Source of the DNA: Collimonas fungivorans
GTDB taxonomy: Bacteria; Pseudomonadota; Gammaproteobacteria; Burkholderiales; Burkholderiaceae_D
Length of the DNA stretch: 64,000 bases
Direction: 5' to 3'
NCBI RefSeq assembly: GCF_001584145.1
Contig: NZ_CP013232.1
Coordinates: 5,394,001-5,458,000 of the forward strand
The notes under the pieces: generated by a model
Database searches by the model: none
What the model was told of the DNA's origin: nothing
What the model saw: only the letters and a program-made list of their open reading frames with translations
Shown here: in pieces, positions 17,850-26,983 of the stretch
How positions within the stretch are numbered: position 1 is the stretch's first letter
Layout of the letters: the number at the start of each line of letters is the position of its first letter
Program-made: the position numbers and the translations under genes

Positions 17850-18731
17850 TTGCGGACCCTTTCCAAGTTTGAAATGTTGTTGATGCTGATCAAAAAAAGT
17901 GCAAAAAACGCGCCTCTCTCTCAAAAAAATGCGTCTCTCCTGAAAAAAAACGCATCTCTCTCCAAAAAAAACACGTCTCTCTCGCAAAAAAATACGCCTC
18001 TCCCGCCAGAAAATGCGTCTGATCCGCGCTTGCCGCGTTATTTGCAAGTCCGTGACGATTTGCTGCAAAGGATCGCTTTGCGTAGCTGGGCCGCCGATGA
18101 AGCGCTGCCGTCCGAGGACAAGCTGGCCGCCGAATATGAAATCGCGGTGGGCACCATGCGCAAGGTGCTGGACGCGCTGGTCACCGACGGCGTGGTCGAT
18201 CGCGTCCGCGGACGCGGGACATTTGTCGCGCGCGCTGCCGAACGCTCCTCGATGCTGCGTTTCGTGCGGCCGCGCACCAAGGCTAAAAATCCGCTGCCGA
18301 CCGCCCAGATCCGTTCGATAACGACCGTCATACCTCCCGCCGACGTCGCCGACAAACTCAAGCTCAAGCCGCGCGACAAGGCGCTGTACCTGCACCGCAC
18401 TCGTTCCTTCGACGATGAAATCGTGCTGTCGGAACATATCTGGCTGCCGCTGGCGCGCTTCCGGAAGCTGCAAAAATATCTTAAAAGCAATTCGCCGCCG
18501 TTTTTGTACCCCATCTATGAGACCGAATGCGATGTGCTGGTCTCGCGCGCCATTGATGACCTGACGGCGAAACCGCTGAACCGGGCCAACGCCGCCGTTT
18601 TCAAGCTGAAAACCAAGACCGTGGCCATCTGTGTCGAGCGCCTGATGCTGGACCACGCCGGCGAACCGGTCGAATGGCGCACTTCATTTGTGCCGGCGGA
18701 ACGCTTCCAGTATTCCGCTGAAATACGCTGA
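17850..18731 (+). CDS. GntR-family (HutC-type) regulator with repeat-bearing N-terminus
   Basis: This 293-aa protein reads from a TTG at 17850; an ATG at 17874 is the alternative start. The winged helix-turn-helix lies at about residues 63-130 (LPSEDKLAAEYEIAVGTMRK, then GRGTFVARA) and a UTRA ligand-binding domain makes up the rest, so it is HutC/FadR-type. Between them and the start lies a 7-residue repeat (KNASLSK-like, about 5.5 copies, residues 19-57) that is absent from usual GntR proteins. Target genes are not evident; the 19-bp palindrome just upstream may be its own operator (inference). Confidence 0.85.
   Translation: MRTLSKFEMLLMLIKKSAKNAPLSQKNASLLKKNASLSKKNTSLSQKNTPLPPENASDPRLPRYLQVRDDLLQRIALRSWAADEALPSEDKLAAEYEIAVGTMRKVLDALVTDGVVDRVRGRGTFVARAAERSSMLRFVRPRTKAKNPLPTAQIRSITTVIPPADVADKLKLKPRDKALYLHRTRSFDDEIVLSEHIWLPLARFRKLQKYLKSNSPPFLYPIYETECDVLVSRAIDDLTAKPLNRANAAVFKLKTKTVAICVERLMLDHAGEPVEWRTSFVPAERFQYSAEIR
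17904..18020 (+). repeat. 21-bp coding tandem repeat with A6-A8 tracts
   Basis: About 5.5 units of 21 bp, each beginning with a run of six to eight A and followed by a pyrimidine-rich CTCTCTC-like half. They encode KNAPLSQ, KNASLLK, KNASLSK, KNTSLSQ, KNTPLPP and a partial unit. Unit and homopolymer slippage would change length or frame of the regulator. Confidence 0.8.
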
Positions 18732-18843
18732 CGGCGCCATTAGCTGTCGATTCACGCCGTATTCCGGCGTTTCGTCGCATTCCGCTTCTCCCGCACCTGC
18801 GGCGGCCAGATAATCGCCGCAGATCAATCAACGGGAGCACAAC

Positions 18844-19374
18844 ATGTTTGCACAAATCATTTCACACACGCCAACCTGGGTCTGGGCCTTGCTGGCTTTC
18901 CTGGTTTATCGCGGCATCCTGGCCAGCGCCGACCGCGAAGTCACGCTGAAAAAAATCTCCATCATTCCGCTGGTGATGCTGGCGCTGTCCTGGCAAGGAA
19001 TTACCGCCACCTTCGGGCTTACGCCGCTGACCGTCGGCTGCTGGCTGGCCAGCGCGGGTATAGCGGCGGCGCTCAACTGGCAGCTGTTTCGCAAGGACCG
19101 GATCGTGGCCTATCCCGAGCGCGGCGTGCTGTTCCAGCGCGGCAGCTGGCTGCCGCTGGCATTGATGATGGGGATTTTCGTGACAAAATATGCGGTTGCC
19201 GTACTGCTGGCGATACAGCCGCCGCTGGCCCACAACGCCATGTTTGCAGCGGCGATATGCGCCCTCTACGGCGTTTTCAACGGCATGTTCATCGGCCGCC
19301 TGCTGCGCATCGTCGCCTTGTACCGCAATGCGCAGCCTGCCGGCTCGGCATATCACGGACAATTGAACGGCTGA
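18844..19374 (+). CDS. DUF6622-like membrane protein
   Basis: This 176-aa protein has four to five membrane helices and an N-terminal motif (TPTWVWALLAFLVYRG) typical of a conserved uncharacterised inner-membrane family that I believe is DUF6622. A good Shine-Dalgarno site (CGGGAGCACAAC) precedes the ATG. It is convergent with the cstA unit. Function is unknown. Confidence 0.7.
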   Translation: MFAQIISHTPTWVWALLAFLVYRGILASADREVTLKKISIIPLVMLALSWQGITATFGLTPLTVGCWLASAGIAAALNWQLFRKDRIVAYPERGVLFQRGSWLPLALMMGIFVTKYAVAVLLAIQPPLAHNAMFAAAICALYGVFNGMFIGRLLRIVALYRNAQPAGSAYHGQLNG

Positions 19375-19378
19375 CAGG

Positions 19379-19408
19379 CAAAAAAAAACCGACCGGCTGC
19401 CCGGTCGG
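19379..19408 (-). terminator. Rho-independent terminator of the cstA-ybdD unit
   Basis: On the minus strand the perfect stem CCGACCGG / CCGGTCGG with a 4-nt loop is followed by a run of nine T. It lies 41 bp past the YbdD-like stop. Confidence 0.85.
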
Positions 19409-19448
19409 CAAAACATCCCCATAGGACGTTTATTCCATCAAGCCGCAG

Positions 19449-19655
19449 CTAACAGCAGCGCCCGACGCGGCCGTTGCCGCCGTAACGCGCTTCCTGCCGC
19501 TCCTTGAAAAACTCTTCATAACTCATCATCGGCTCCCCGGGATGGGTGTTTTCCATGTGCGTGACGTAAGTGCCGTACTCAGGCAAACCCACCATCAGCC
19601 GCATGGTTTGCCCGAGGTAACGCCCGGCTTTAGATAGTTCTTCCAGCATGGCCAA
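19449..19655 (-). CDS. ybdD: YbdD/YjiX family small protein
   Basis: This 68-aa protein has the family signature LGLP/MVGLPEYGTYVTHM and MSYEEFFKERQEARYG, and it ends in Cys-Cys. It lies 4 bp after the cstA stop, as YbdD does beside CstA in many proteobacteria, where it is needed for pyruvate uptake by the partner transporter. Confidence 0.9.
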   Translation of the reverse strand: MAMLEELSKAGRYLGQTMRLMVGLPEYGTYVTHMENTHPGEPMMSYEEFFKERQEARYGGNGRVGRCC

Positions 19656-19659
19656 CCTT

Positions 19660-21732
19660 TCAGGCGGACGGCAAGGCGCTCGCCGGCAACGATTCGAACG
19701 GGGTTTCCTTGGCGCTGGGCCGGTTGGCGGCGCGCGCCGCCAATACGGTCTTGATGCCGAAACCGAGGATGCTCACCAGCACCAGGATGAAGAACGCGGC
19801 CAGGCCGGCATCCAGGTAATCGTTGAAGATCACCTGCTGCATCTGCGCGATCGACTTGGCTGGCGCCAGCAGTTTTCCTTCCGCCAGCGCGGCCTGGTAC
19901 TTGCCGGCGTGGGTCAGGAAACCGACGCGCGGATTGGCGTCGAATATCTTTTGCCAGCCGGCGGTCAGGGTGCAGATCAGGATCCAGACGGTAGGCACGA
20001 TGGTGACCCAGGCAAAACGGTCGCGCTTCATCTTGAACAGCACGCAGGTCGCCAGGATCAGCGCGATGCCCGCCAGCATCTGGTTGGAAATGCCAAACAA
20101 AGGCCACAAGGTATTGATGCCGCCGAGCGGATCGACCACGCCCTGGTACAGGAAATAACCCCAGCCGGCGACGCACAGGGCGGTAGCAATCAGGCTGGCC
20201 GGCAGCGAATCGATCTTGCGCATCGACGGTACAAAAGTACCGAGCAAATCCTGCAGCATGAAACGGCCGGCACGGGTTCCGGCATCAACCGCAGTCAGGA
20301 TGAACAGCGCTTCGAACAGGATCGCAAAGTGATACCAGAACGCCATCATCACTTTGCCGCCGCCAATGCTCGACAAGATGTGCGCCATGCCGACCGCCAG
20401 CGTCGGTGCGCCGCCGGCGCGCGAGATGATGCTGTGCTCGCCGACGTCTTTGGCTACCTGCGCCAGCATTTCCGGCGTCACGTAAAAACCCCACTGCGAA
20501 ACGGCCTGCGCGGCGCTGTCCACGGTAGTGCCTATCAATGCCGCCGGGCTGTTCATCGCAAAGTACACGCCCGGCTCGATACAGGAGGCTGCGATCAGCG
20601 CCATGATGGCGACGAACGATTCCATCAGCATCGCACCGTAGCCGATGAAACGCGCATGGCGTTCATTCTCCAGCAGCTTCGGCGTGGTGCCCGAAGCGAT
20701 CAAGGCGTGGAAACCGGAGACCGCGCCGCAAGCGATGGTGATGAACAGGAAGGGGAACAAGCTGCCCGACCAGACCGGGCCGGAACCGTCCATGAACTGC
20801 GTGAACGCCGGCATTTTCAGTTCAGGCGCGACAAACACGATGCCCAGCGCCAGGCCGACGATGGTGCCGATCTTGAGGAAAGTCGAGAGGTAATCGCGCG
20901 GCGCCAGCAGCAGCCAGACCGGCAGCACCGAGGCGATGAAGCCGTAGCCGATCAGCATCCAGGTCAGTTCCTTGCCGGTGAAGGTGAACATGGCGCTCAG
21001 CACCGGATGTTCCTGCACATACTGGCCGCCGACAATCGCCAGCATCAGCAATACAAAACCGATCAGCGAAATCTCGCCGATGCGTCCCGGCCGCAGGTAG
21101 CGGGTATATACGCCCATGAACAGCGCGATCGGAATCGTCACCGCGACGGTGAAGGTGCCCCAAGGCGATTCCGCCAGGGCCTTGACCACGATCAGCGCCA
21201 GCACCGCCAGGATGATGACCATGATCATGAAGGTGCCGAACAAGGCGATCACGCCTGGCACCGTGCCCAGCTCGGACTTGATCAGGTCGCCGAGCGAGCG
21301 GCCGTCGCGCCGGGTCGAGATGAACAGCACCATCAGGTCCTGCACCGCGCCGGCAAACACCACGCCGGCCAGGATCCACAACATGCCCGGCAGATAACCC
21401 ATCTGCGCCGCCAGCACCGGCCCCACCAGCGGCCCGGCGCCGGCAATCGCCGCAAAATGGTGGCCGAACAAGACATTCTTGTTGGTCGGCACGTAGTCCA
21501 GCCCGTCGTTGTACTTGTAGGCGGGCGTCATGCGGGTGGCGTCCAGGCCCAGCACCTTGTCGGAAATGTAGAGGCTGTAGAAACGGTAGGCGATCAGGTA
21601 GACGCAGACTGCGGCAATCACGATCCAGATGGCGCTGATGGATTCGCCGCGCTGCAGGCCGATGTAGCCAAACGCGAATGCACCGAGCAGGGCCAGCCCA
21701 AGCCAGCCCATCTTTGAATATAGACGATTCAT
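19660..21732 (-). CDS. cstA: Carbon starvation protein CstA (pyruvate/peptide transporter)
   Basis: From the ATG at 21732, which follows a GGAGGAGAAC Shine-Dalgarno site, the protein has 690 aa. It is a polytopic membrane protein with the CstA core signature GHHFAAIAGAGPLVGPVLAA (near residue 95) and about 16-18 helices. CstA/BtsT-type proteins import pyruvate and possibly peptides when carbon is scarce. It is followed at once by ybdD and a terminator, and a sensor kinase/response regulator pair is divergent from it. Confidence 0.95.
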   Translation of the reverse strand: MNRLYSKMGWLGLALLGAFAFGYIGLQRGESISAIWIVIAAVCVYLIAYRFYSLYISDKVLGLDATRMTPAYKYNDGLDYVPTNKNVLFGHHFAAIAGAGPLVGPVLAAQMGYLPGMLWILAGVVFAGAVQDLMVLFISTRRDGRSLGDLIKSELGTVPGVIALFGTFMIMVIILAVLALIVVKALAESPWGTFTVAVTIPIALFMGVYTRYLRPGRIGEISLIGFVLLMLAIVGGQYVQEHPVLSAMFTFTGKELTWMLIGYGFIASVLPVWLLLAPRDYLSTFLKIGTIVGLALGIVFVAPELKMPAFTQFMDGSGPVWSGSLFPFLFITIACGAVSGFHALIASGTTPKLLENERHARFIGYGAMLMESFVAIMALIAASCIEPGVYFAMNSPAALIGTTVDSAAQAVSQWGFYVTPEMLAQVAKDVGEHSIISRAGGAPTLAVGMAHILSSIGGGKVMMAFWYHFAILFEALFILTAVDAGTRAGRFMLQDLLGTFVPSMRKIDSLPASLIATALCVAGWGYFLYQGVVDPLGGINTLWPLFGISNQMLAGIALILATCVLFKMKRDRFAWVTIVPTVWILICTLTAGWQKIFDANPRVGFLTHAGKYQAALAEGKLLAPAKSIAQMQQVIFNDYLDAGLAAFFILVLVSILGFGIKTVLAARAANRPSAKETPFESLPASALPSA

Positions 21733-21858
21733 TGTTCTCCTCCCAGGCGGGAATGAATATTGTGGAATATTGTTTTTATTGGATAGCGGCCGGCACTCAC
21801 CGAGCAACCAGACCGCGGCCAAAGTATTTGGCATAAGAAGCGGGAGAACAAGCGAGGA

Positions 21859-21890
21859 ACTACGCACTGCGCTTGCGTAGTACTACGTAG
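21859..21890. promoter_or_regulatory. ACTACGCA inverted repeats between cstA and the two-component system
   Basis: ACTACGCA (21859-21866) and its inverse TGCGTAGT (21874-21881) are followed directly by ACTACGTAG. Three half-sites of the same hexamer lie between divergent transcripts, 127 bp from the cstA start, which suits a binding site for the adjacent LuxR-type regulator. Confidence 0.5.
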
Positions 21891-21964
21891 GCAGGAATGG
21901 CGGCAGCACGGCCGCAGCAGAGGTTTTTGATGGAACCGGCGGCGATTCCGGGTAAAGTAGCGCC

Positions 21965-23335
21965 ATGAAATTACGGCAGAAAATCATCTTCCTGGCCATC
22001 GTCCCGCTGATCCTGGCGTTGTGCGCGATCGCCCTGGCGGTGCGGCACCAGGCGATAGCGCTCGGCCAGCAGCAGCGGACCACCATCCAGGCGGCCTACC
22101 TGGCGAGCAAGGAAGCCGAGCTCAAGCACTACGTGGAGCTGGCCACCTGGTCAATCGCCCATTTGTACGATTCCGGCCGCAAGGACCAGGCCACGCTGGA
22201 CGAGGCCATGGCCATCCTGTCCAAGCTGTCCTATGGCGACGACGGTTATTTTTTCATCTACGACATGCAGGGCAAGAGCCTGATGCATCCGCGCCAGCCG
22301 GAACTGGTCGGACGCGACCTGTGGGACATGAAAGACACCGACGGCAACCTCACTATCCAGCATCTGATCGAACGCGCCCGCAACGGCGGCGGCTTTGAGC
22401 GCTACCAGTGGGAAAAGCCGTCCAGCCACCATGTCGCCAGCAAGCTCGGCTACGTGGTGGCGTTGCCCAACTGGGGCTGGATGCTGGGCACCGGCATCTA
22501 TATGGATGACGTCGACGCCGCCCTCAGCAAGATCGATACCCAGGTCTCCGGCAATATCCGCAACACCATGTGGTGGATTGCCGGCATCGCGATCCTGAGT
22601 GCGCTGGTGGTGGGAGCGTCGGGGCTGGTGCTGAATATCAGCGAACACCGGGTGGCCGACGCCAAGCTGAAAGTGCTGGCGCAGCGCGTGGTGCGTTCGC
22701 AGGAAGAAGAACGCGCCAGGCTGTCGCGCGACCTGCACGACGGCATCAGCCAGTGGCTGGTGTCGATCAAGCTGCAGATCGAAGCCGGCATCGCCAAGCT
22801 CGACAACGGCCCGCAGCAGACCGCTGCCGCACGCGCGACTTTCGAGCGCACCGCCGGCCAGCTCAACGATGTGCTGGGTGAAGTGCGCCGCATTTCGCAC
22901 GACCTGCGGCCGGCGATCCTGGACGACCTGGGCCTGGCGGCGGCGCTCAGCCACCTGGCCCGCGAGTGGCTGGAGCACGCCGGCATCCCCATCGATTTCC
23001 AGCACGGCGGCAATACCGACGGCATGCCTGCGGTCGCCAATACGGTGCTGTTCCGCATCGCCCAGGAAGCCTTGACCAATATCGCCCGCCACTCGCAGGC
23101 GACGCAGATCGAGGTGCGCTTGCAAGGCGATGCGCAAGCGATTACGCTGGCCGTGCACGACAACGGCGTCGGCTTCGATGTCGACCAGATCGACGGCAAT
23201 CCGAAACATGGCATTGGCTTGCGCAATATGGTCGAACGGCTGGAAGCGGTCGGCGGCCAGTTGAAGATCAGTTCGTCGGCAGCCGGCACCACGGTGCTGG
23301 CGACTATTCCGCACCCACACTATTCCTATGTCTGA
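21965..23335 (+). CDS. Cache-domain sensor histidine kinase (HisKA_3 type)
   Basis: This 456-aa protein has an N-terminal helix (8-26), a periplasmic single-Cache sensor (about 35-190, DGYFFIYDMQGKSLMHP motif), a second helix (about 200-222), a HisKA_3 dimerisation domain with phospho-acceptor His in SRDLHDGISQWL, and a C-terminal HATPase (DNGVGFD, GIGLRNM). It overlaps the response regulator gene by 8 bp. Position beside cstA suggests it senses a small carboxylate and controls CstA (inference). Confidence 0.92.
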   Translation: MKLRQKIIFLAIVPLILALCAIALAVRHQAIALGQQQRTTIQAAYLASKEAELKHYVELATWSIAHLYDSGRKDQATLDEAMAILSKLSYGDDGYFFIYDMQGKSLMHPRQPELVGRDLWDMKDTDGNLTIQHLIERARNGGGFERYQWEKPSSHHVASKLGYVVALPNWGWMLGTGIYMDDVDAALSKIDTQVSGNIRNTMWWIAGIAILSALVVGASGLVLNISEHRVADAKLKVLAQRVVRSQEEERARLSRDLHDGISQWLVSIKLQIEAGIAKLDNGPQQTAAARATFERTAGQLNDVLGEVRRISHDLRPAILDDLGLAAALSHLAREWLEHAGIPIDFQHGGNTDGMPAVANTVLFRIAQEALTNIARHSQATQIEVRLQGDAQAITLAVHDNGVGFDVDQIDGNPKHGIGLRNMVERLEAVGGQLKISSSAAGTTVLATIPHPHYSYV

Positions 23336-23966
23336 AACCATTACAAAAATCATGCTGGTCGACGACCACCCGCTGGTGCGCGACGGCTTGCGCGCGCGGC
23401 TTGAAGCCGTGCCGGGGTTCGCCATCGTGGCCGAAGCCGGCAGCGCCGACGAAGCCCTGCAGCGCGCTGCGGAACAGGAGATCGACCTGGTCCTGATGGA
23501 TATCAACCTGCGCAGTAATTGCAACAACAGCAGCAACGGCATCGACCTCACCGCGCAGTTCCATGTCAGCTTCCCGGAGATCGCGGTGCTGATCCTGAGC
23601 ATGCACGACAAGACCGAATACCTGATGCAGTCGGTGCAGGCCGGCGCCCGCGGTTATGTGTTGAAAGACGCGCCCGGCAAGGACATCGTGCATGCGATAG
23701 AGACGGTGATTTCCGGCGGCATGTATTACAGCGCGGCGCTGGCGCAGAAACTGGCGCGGCCGATGACGCCCGGGCAACTGTTGACCGCGCGCGAACGCCA
23801 GGTGCTGCAGCACATCGCCAACGGCGAATCGAACAAGCAGATTGCGCGTGAGCTGGATTTGAGCGTGCGCACGGTGGAAACCCACAGGCTGAACATCAAG
23901 CGCAAGCTGGATATCGAGGGCCAGGCGGAACTGATCAAGTTTGCGGTGGAAAACAACTTCCGCTGA
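23328..23966 (+). CDS. LuxR/NarL-family response regulator
   Basis: This 212-aa regulator has a receiver domain (acidic DDH at the start, phospho-Asp in LVLMDIN) and a C-terminal LuxR HTH (LTARERQVLQHIANGESNKQIA). Between the phospho-Asp and the NGIDLTAQ stretch lie extra Asn/Ser-rich residues (RSNCNNSSNG) where most family members have a short PGMNG loop. It is translated in overlap with the kinase and is probably its partner, with the cstA promoter as the likely target (inference). Confidence 0.92.
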   Translation: MSETITKIMLVDDHPLVRDGLRARLEAVPGFAIVAEAGSADEALQRAAEQEIDLVLMDINLRSNCNNSSNGIDLTAQFHVSFPEIAVLILSMHDKTEYLMQSVQAGARGYVLKDAPGKDIVHAIETVISGGMYYSAALAQKLARPMTPGQLLTARERQVLQHIANGESNKQIARELDLSVRTVETHRLNIKRKLDIEGQAELIKFAVENNFR

Positions 23967-23991
23967 AGCGGCTGTTGCCGCCAGCCGATTG

Positions 23992-24471
23992 TTACCCTAG
24001 CTTGCCTTCCGCGGCCAGCTCGCGGATCATGCGGATGGTGTCGATGTCGGCCTCTTCATAGGCGGAGCGCCGGAATTCATCGTAAAACTCTTGCTCGGCC
24101 TGCGCCGCCGGCTGCCGCTCGACCGCATCATCTTCATATTCGAAGCGGACGAACAGCATTTCCTGTTCCGGTTCTTCAATCGTCATGATCAGGCTGGAAC
24201 CGGCGATATCTTGCTGTTTCGGCACCTGGTAGCGCACCTGCAGCAGCGGCAGGTAGCTGACCACATCCTTGACGATCACTTTGCCGTAACGCAATTCACG
24301 CGTCACCGACTGCACCGATTTATCCGACAGCAGGCAGTCGTCCAGGTGTTCAACGAACAACATCGGCTGTTCCGCCCGCATCACCAGCCCGCGCCACAGC
24401 TGCTCGCGCGTCAGGGTATCGATCAGCGGGTTGAGAGGATCGTTGATTTCGATCAGGTGACTGAATTTCAT
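23992..24471 (-). CDS. AtaL-like/DUF1857 SRPBCC-fold protein
   Basis: From the ATG at 24471 (MKFSHLIEIND) the protein has 159 aa; a longer frame begins at 24510. Sequence character (NPLIDTLTREQLWRGLVMRAEQP) matches the DUF1857/AtaL-like family of the START/Bet v1 superfamily, which bind hydrophobic ligands. Function is unknown. It is convergent with the response regulator and monocistronic. Confidence 0.75.
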   Translation of the reverse strand: MKFSHLIEINDPLNPLIDTLTREQLWRGLVMRAEQPMLFVEHLDDCLLSDKSVQSVTRELRYGKVIVKDVVSYLPLLQVRYQVPKQQDIAGSSLIMTIEEPEQEMLFVRFEYEDDAVERQPAAQAEQEFYDEFRRSAYEEADIDTIRMIRELAAEGKLG

Positions 24472-24589
24472 GGCATGTCCAGCAAGATGGTTAATGACGG
24501 ATTGTCCCATATTCGACGCCGGAGCTGGAGCCGGGGCCTGTTAAAATACAGCGCTTTGCTCCTTCCGGTTAGCCGCTGCGCTGTAATCT

Positions 24590-26653
24590 ATGTCGTCTAC
24601 TCCCAATTTCGGTCTCAATGCTCCCCAACGGGAAGCCGTCAAGTATCTGGACGGCCCCTGCCTGGTGCTGGCCGGCGCGGGTTCCGGCAAGACGCGCGTG
24701 ATCACGCAGAAGATCCAGCATCTGATCGAGGATTGCGGCTATGACCCCAAGCACATCGCGGCGCTGACCTTCACCAACAAGGCGGCGACCGAAATGCAGG
24801 AGCGCATCGCCAAGCTGCTGAAGGATCCGAAACAGGCCAAGCACATCACGGTCAGCACCTTTCACTCGCTGGGGGTCAAGATTTTGCGCCAGGAAGCGCG
24901 CGGCGTCGGCTTGAAAGACCGCTTTTCGATCATGGACAGCGACGATTGCTTTTCCATCGTGCAGGATCTCGCGATCACCACCGACAAGCAGCTGGTGCGG
25001 CGCATCCAGACCGCCATATCTCTGTGGAAGAACGGCCTGGTCGATCCCGAGGAAGCCATCAAGCAGGCAGTCACCGAAGATGAAGCGCAGCACGCGCGCA
25101 TTTACCGCAGCTATGTGGCCACCCTGGCAGCCTACCAGGCGGTCGATTTCGACGACCTGATCCGCCTGCCGGTGGAACTGTTCCGCAGCAACGAGACGGT
25201 ACGCGACAAATGGCAGCGCCGCTTGCGCTACCTGCTGGTCGACGAATACCAGGATACCAATACCTGCCAGTACGAACTGGTCAAGCTGCTGGTGACCGGG
25301 CTCGGCAAGAAGCCGATGTTCACCGCCGTGGGCGACGACGACCAGGCGATCTACGCCTGGCGCGGCGCCACCATCGAAAACCTGAAAACCCTGCAGGTCG
25401 ATTTCCCCGACCTGAAGGTGATCAAGCTGGAACAGAATTACCGCTCTTCCACGCGCATCCTGCAAGCCGCCAACGCGGTGATCGGCAACAACCCGAAACT
25501 GTTCGACAAGAAACTGTGGTCGGAACACGGCCTCGGCGATCCGATCAAGGTGATGGGAATGGAGGACGACGAGAAAGAGGCGGAGCAGGTGGCGATCATG
25601 CTGTCGGCCCACCGTTTCGAGCGGCGCGCCAAATTTTCCGACTACGCCATCCTGTACCGCGGCAACCACCAGGCGCGGATTTTCGAGAAAGCCCTGCGCC
25701 GCGAGCGCATCCCGTATTCGATGTCGGGCGGCCAGAGTTTCTTCGACCGCGCCGAAATCAAGGACATCATCAGCTACCTGCGCCTGATCGCCAACGAAGA
25801 CGACGATCCGGCCTTCATCCGCGCCATCACCACGCCCAAGCGCGGCGTCGGCCAGGCCACGCTGGAAGTTCTGGGCACGGTAGCCGGCCAGTGGCAGTGT
25901 TCGCTGTTCGAAGCGGTGTTCAAAGGCGGCATCGAAGCCAAGCTGACCGACCGCCAGCTGTACCCGTTGCGTGAGTTCTGCCATTTCATCAACCAGCTGG
26001 AAGCCCGCGCCAGCCGCGTCGGCCCGGCCGGCAGCGGTGAAAATGCGGCAGCGGTGCTGGACGACATGATGAAAGAAATCAATTACGAGCATTACCTGTA
26101 CGACAGCTTCGACGACCGCGCGGCACAGGGCAAGTGGCAAAACGTGCTGGATTTCACCAACTGGCTGAAAGAAAAGGGCAATGGCGGCAAGGAAGGCGAC
26201 GGCGACGAGCGCAACCTGCTGGAACTGACGCAGATGGTGGCGCTGATGTCGATGCTGGAAGGGCGCGACGAAGAGCCGGATGCCGTGCGCATGTCAACCT
26301 TGCATGCCTCCAAGGGGCTGGAGTATCCGCATGTGTTCCTGATCGGCGTCGAGGAAGGCATCCTGCCGCACAAGGGCGATCCCGACGCCCCGGCCGAGAC
26401 CATCGCCGCCCGCATCGAGGAAGAACGGCGCCTGATGTATGTCGGCATCACGCGCGCTCAGCGCAGCCTGCATGTCAGCTGGTGCAAGAAGCGCAAGCGC
26501 GCCGGCGAATCCATCGTTTGCGAAATATCGCGCTTCGTCAAGGAAATGAAGCTGGACGAAGGCGACGCCATGCCGACCGAGGCGGAACAGATCACTCCGC
26601 AAAACCGCCTGGCCAGTTTGAAGGCTTTGTTGCAGAAGCCACGCGCCGCGTGA
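24590..26653 (+). CDS. rep: ATP-dependent DNA helicase Rep
   Basis: This 687-aa superfamily 1A helicase carries Walker A (LAGAGSGKTRVIT), motif II (LLVDEYQDTN), motif III (AVGDDDQAIYAWRGA), motif IV (QNYRSSTRI), motif V (MSTLHASKGLEY) and motif VI (EERRLMYVGITRAQ). Its length and sequence fit Rep rather than UvrD. Rep unwinds DNA 3' to 5' and removes protein blocks ahead of the replisome. Confidence 0.95.
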   Translation: MSSTPNFGLNAPQREAVKYLDGPCLVLAGAGSGKTRVITQKIQHLIEDCGYDPKHIAALTFTNKAATEMQERIAKLLKDPKQAKHITVSTFHSLGVKILRQEARGVGLKDRFSIMDSDDCFSIVQDLAITTDKQLVRRIQTAISLWKNGLVDPEEAIKQAVTEDEAQHARIYRSYVATLAAYQAVDFDDLIRLPVELFRSNETVRDKWQRRLRYLLVDEYQDTNTCQYELVKLLVTGLGKKPMFTAVGDDDQAIYAWRGATIENLKTLQVDFPDLKVIKLEQNYRSSTRILQAANAVIGNNPKLFDKKLWSEHGLGDPIKVMGMEDDEKEAEQVAIMLSAHRFERRAKFSDYAILYRGNHQARIFEKALRRERIPYSMSGGQSFFDRAEIKDIISYLRLIANEDDDPAFIRAITTPKRGVGQATLEVLGTVAGQWQCSLFEAVFKGGIEAKLTDRQLYPLREFCHFINQLEARASRVGPAGSGENAAAVLDDMMKEINYEHYLYDSFDDRAAQGKWQNVLDFTNWLKEKGNGGKEGDGDERNLLELTQMVALMSMLEGRDEEPDAVRMSTLHASKGLEYPHVFLIGVEEGILPHKGDPDAPAETIAARIEEERRLMYVGITRAQRSLHVSWCKKRKRAGESIVCEISRFVKEMKLDEGDAMPTEAEQITPQNRLASLKALLQKPRAA

Positions 26654-26695
26654 GAAGATAGATGGTAGAGTAAGAGCCAATTCAGGAGTAAAACC

Positions 26696-26983
26696 ATGAG
26701 CATAGACAACATCAAGACATCGCTGGATAAGCTCCGCAGCAATCTGGAAAGCAACGGTACGGTCGACAGCGAACTGAAGACCTTGCTGCAAAGCCTGGAT
26801 ACCGATATCCAGCAATTGCTGAAATCCTCCGATACGGCAGCGGCCACGGCGCCGGCCGGCGACCTGCGTTCCGAACTGGTGGAGCGGGCCCAAGGCATCT
26901 CTGCCCGGCTGGCGGTGAAACACCCGCACCTGGAACCGGTGTTGCGCGAAATCGCCGATACGCTGACCAACATGGGTATCTGA
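26696..26983 (+). CDS. DUF4404 family protein
   Basis: This 95-aa helical protein has the layout of the DUF4404 family (IKTSLDKLRSNLESN, then VERAQGISARLAVKHPHLEPVLREIADTLTNMGI). A good site (TCAGGAGTAAAACC) precedes the ATG, 42 bp after rep. Function is unknown. Confidence 0.8.
   Translation: MSIDNIKTSLDKLRSNLESNGTVDSELKTLLQSLDTDIQQLLKSSDTAAATAPAGDLRSELVERAQGISARLAVKHPHLEPVLREIADTLTNMGI

Noticed and set aside
17904..18020. Possible CRISPR-like array
   Set aside because: The 21-bp units are contiguous without spacers and code in frame within a regulator.
17277..18656. 459-aa open frame opposite the membrane protein and GntR genes
   Set aside because: It spans two genes and the palindrome, and its RREIRIFLRERRVFF-type repeats come from the A-tract coding repeat on the other strand.
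19648..21717. 689-aa open frame opposite cstA
   Set aside because: It is the antisense shadow of cstA: His/Arg/Gln-rich, no domain, and exactly opposite a gene with conserved CstA motifs.
22151..23611. 486-aa open frame opposite the two-component genes
   Set aside because: Low-complexity antisense sequence without motifs; the plus strand has complete kinase and regulator domains.
24569..26140. 523-aa open frame opposite rep
   Set aside because: Antisense shadow in GC-rich DNA; the plus strand encodes all helicase motifs.
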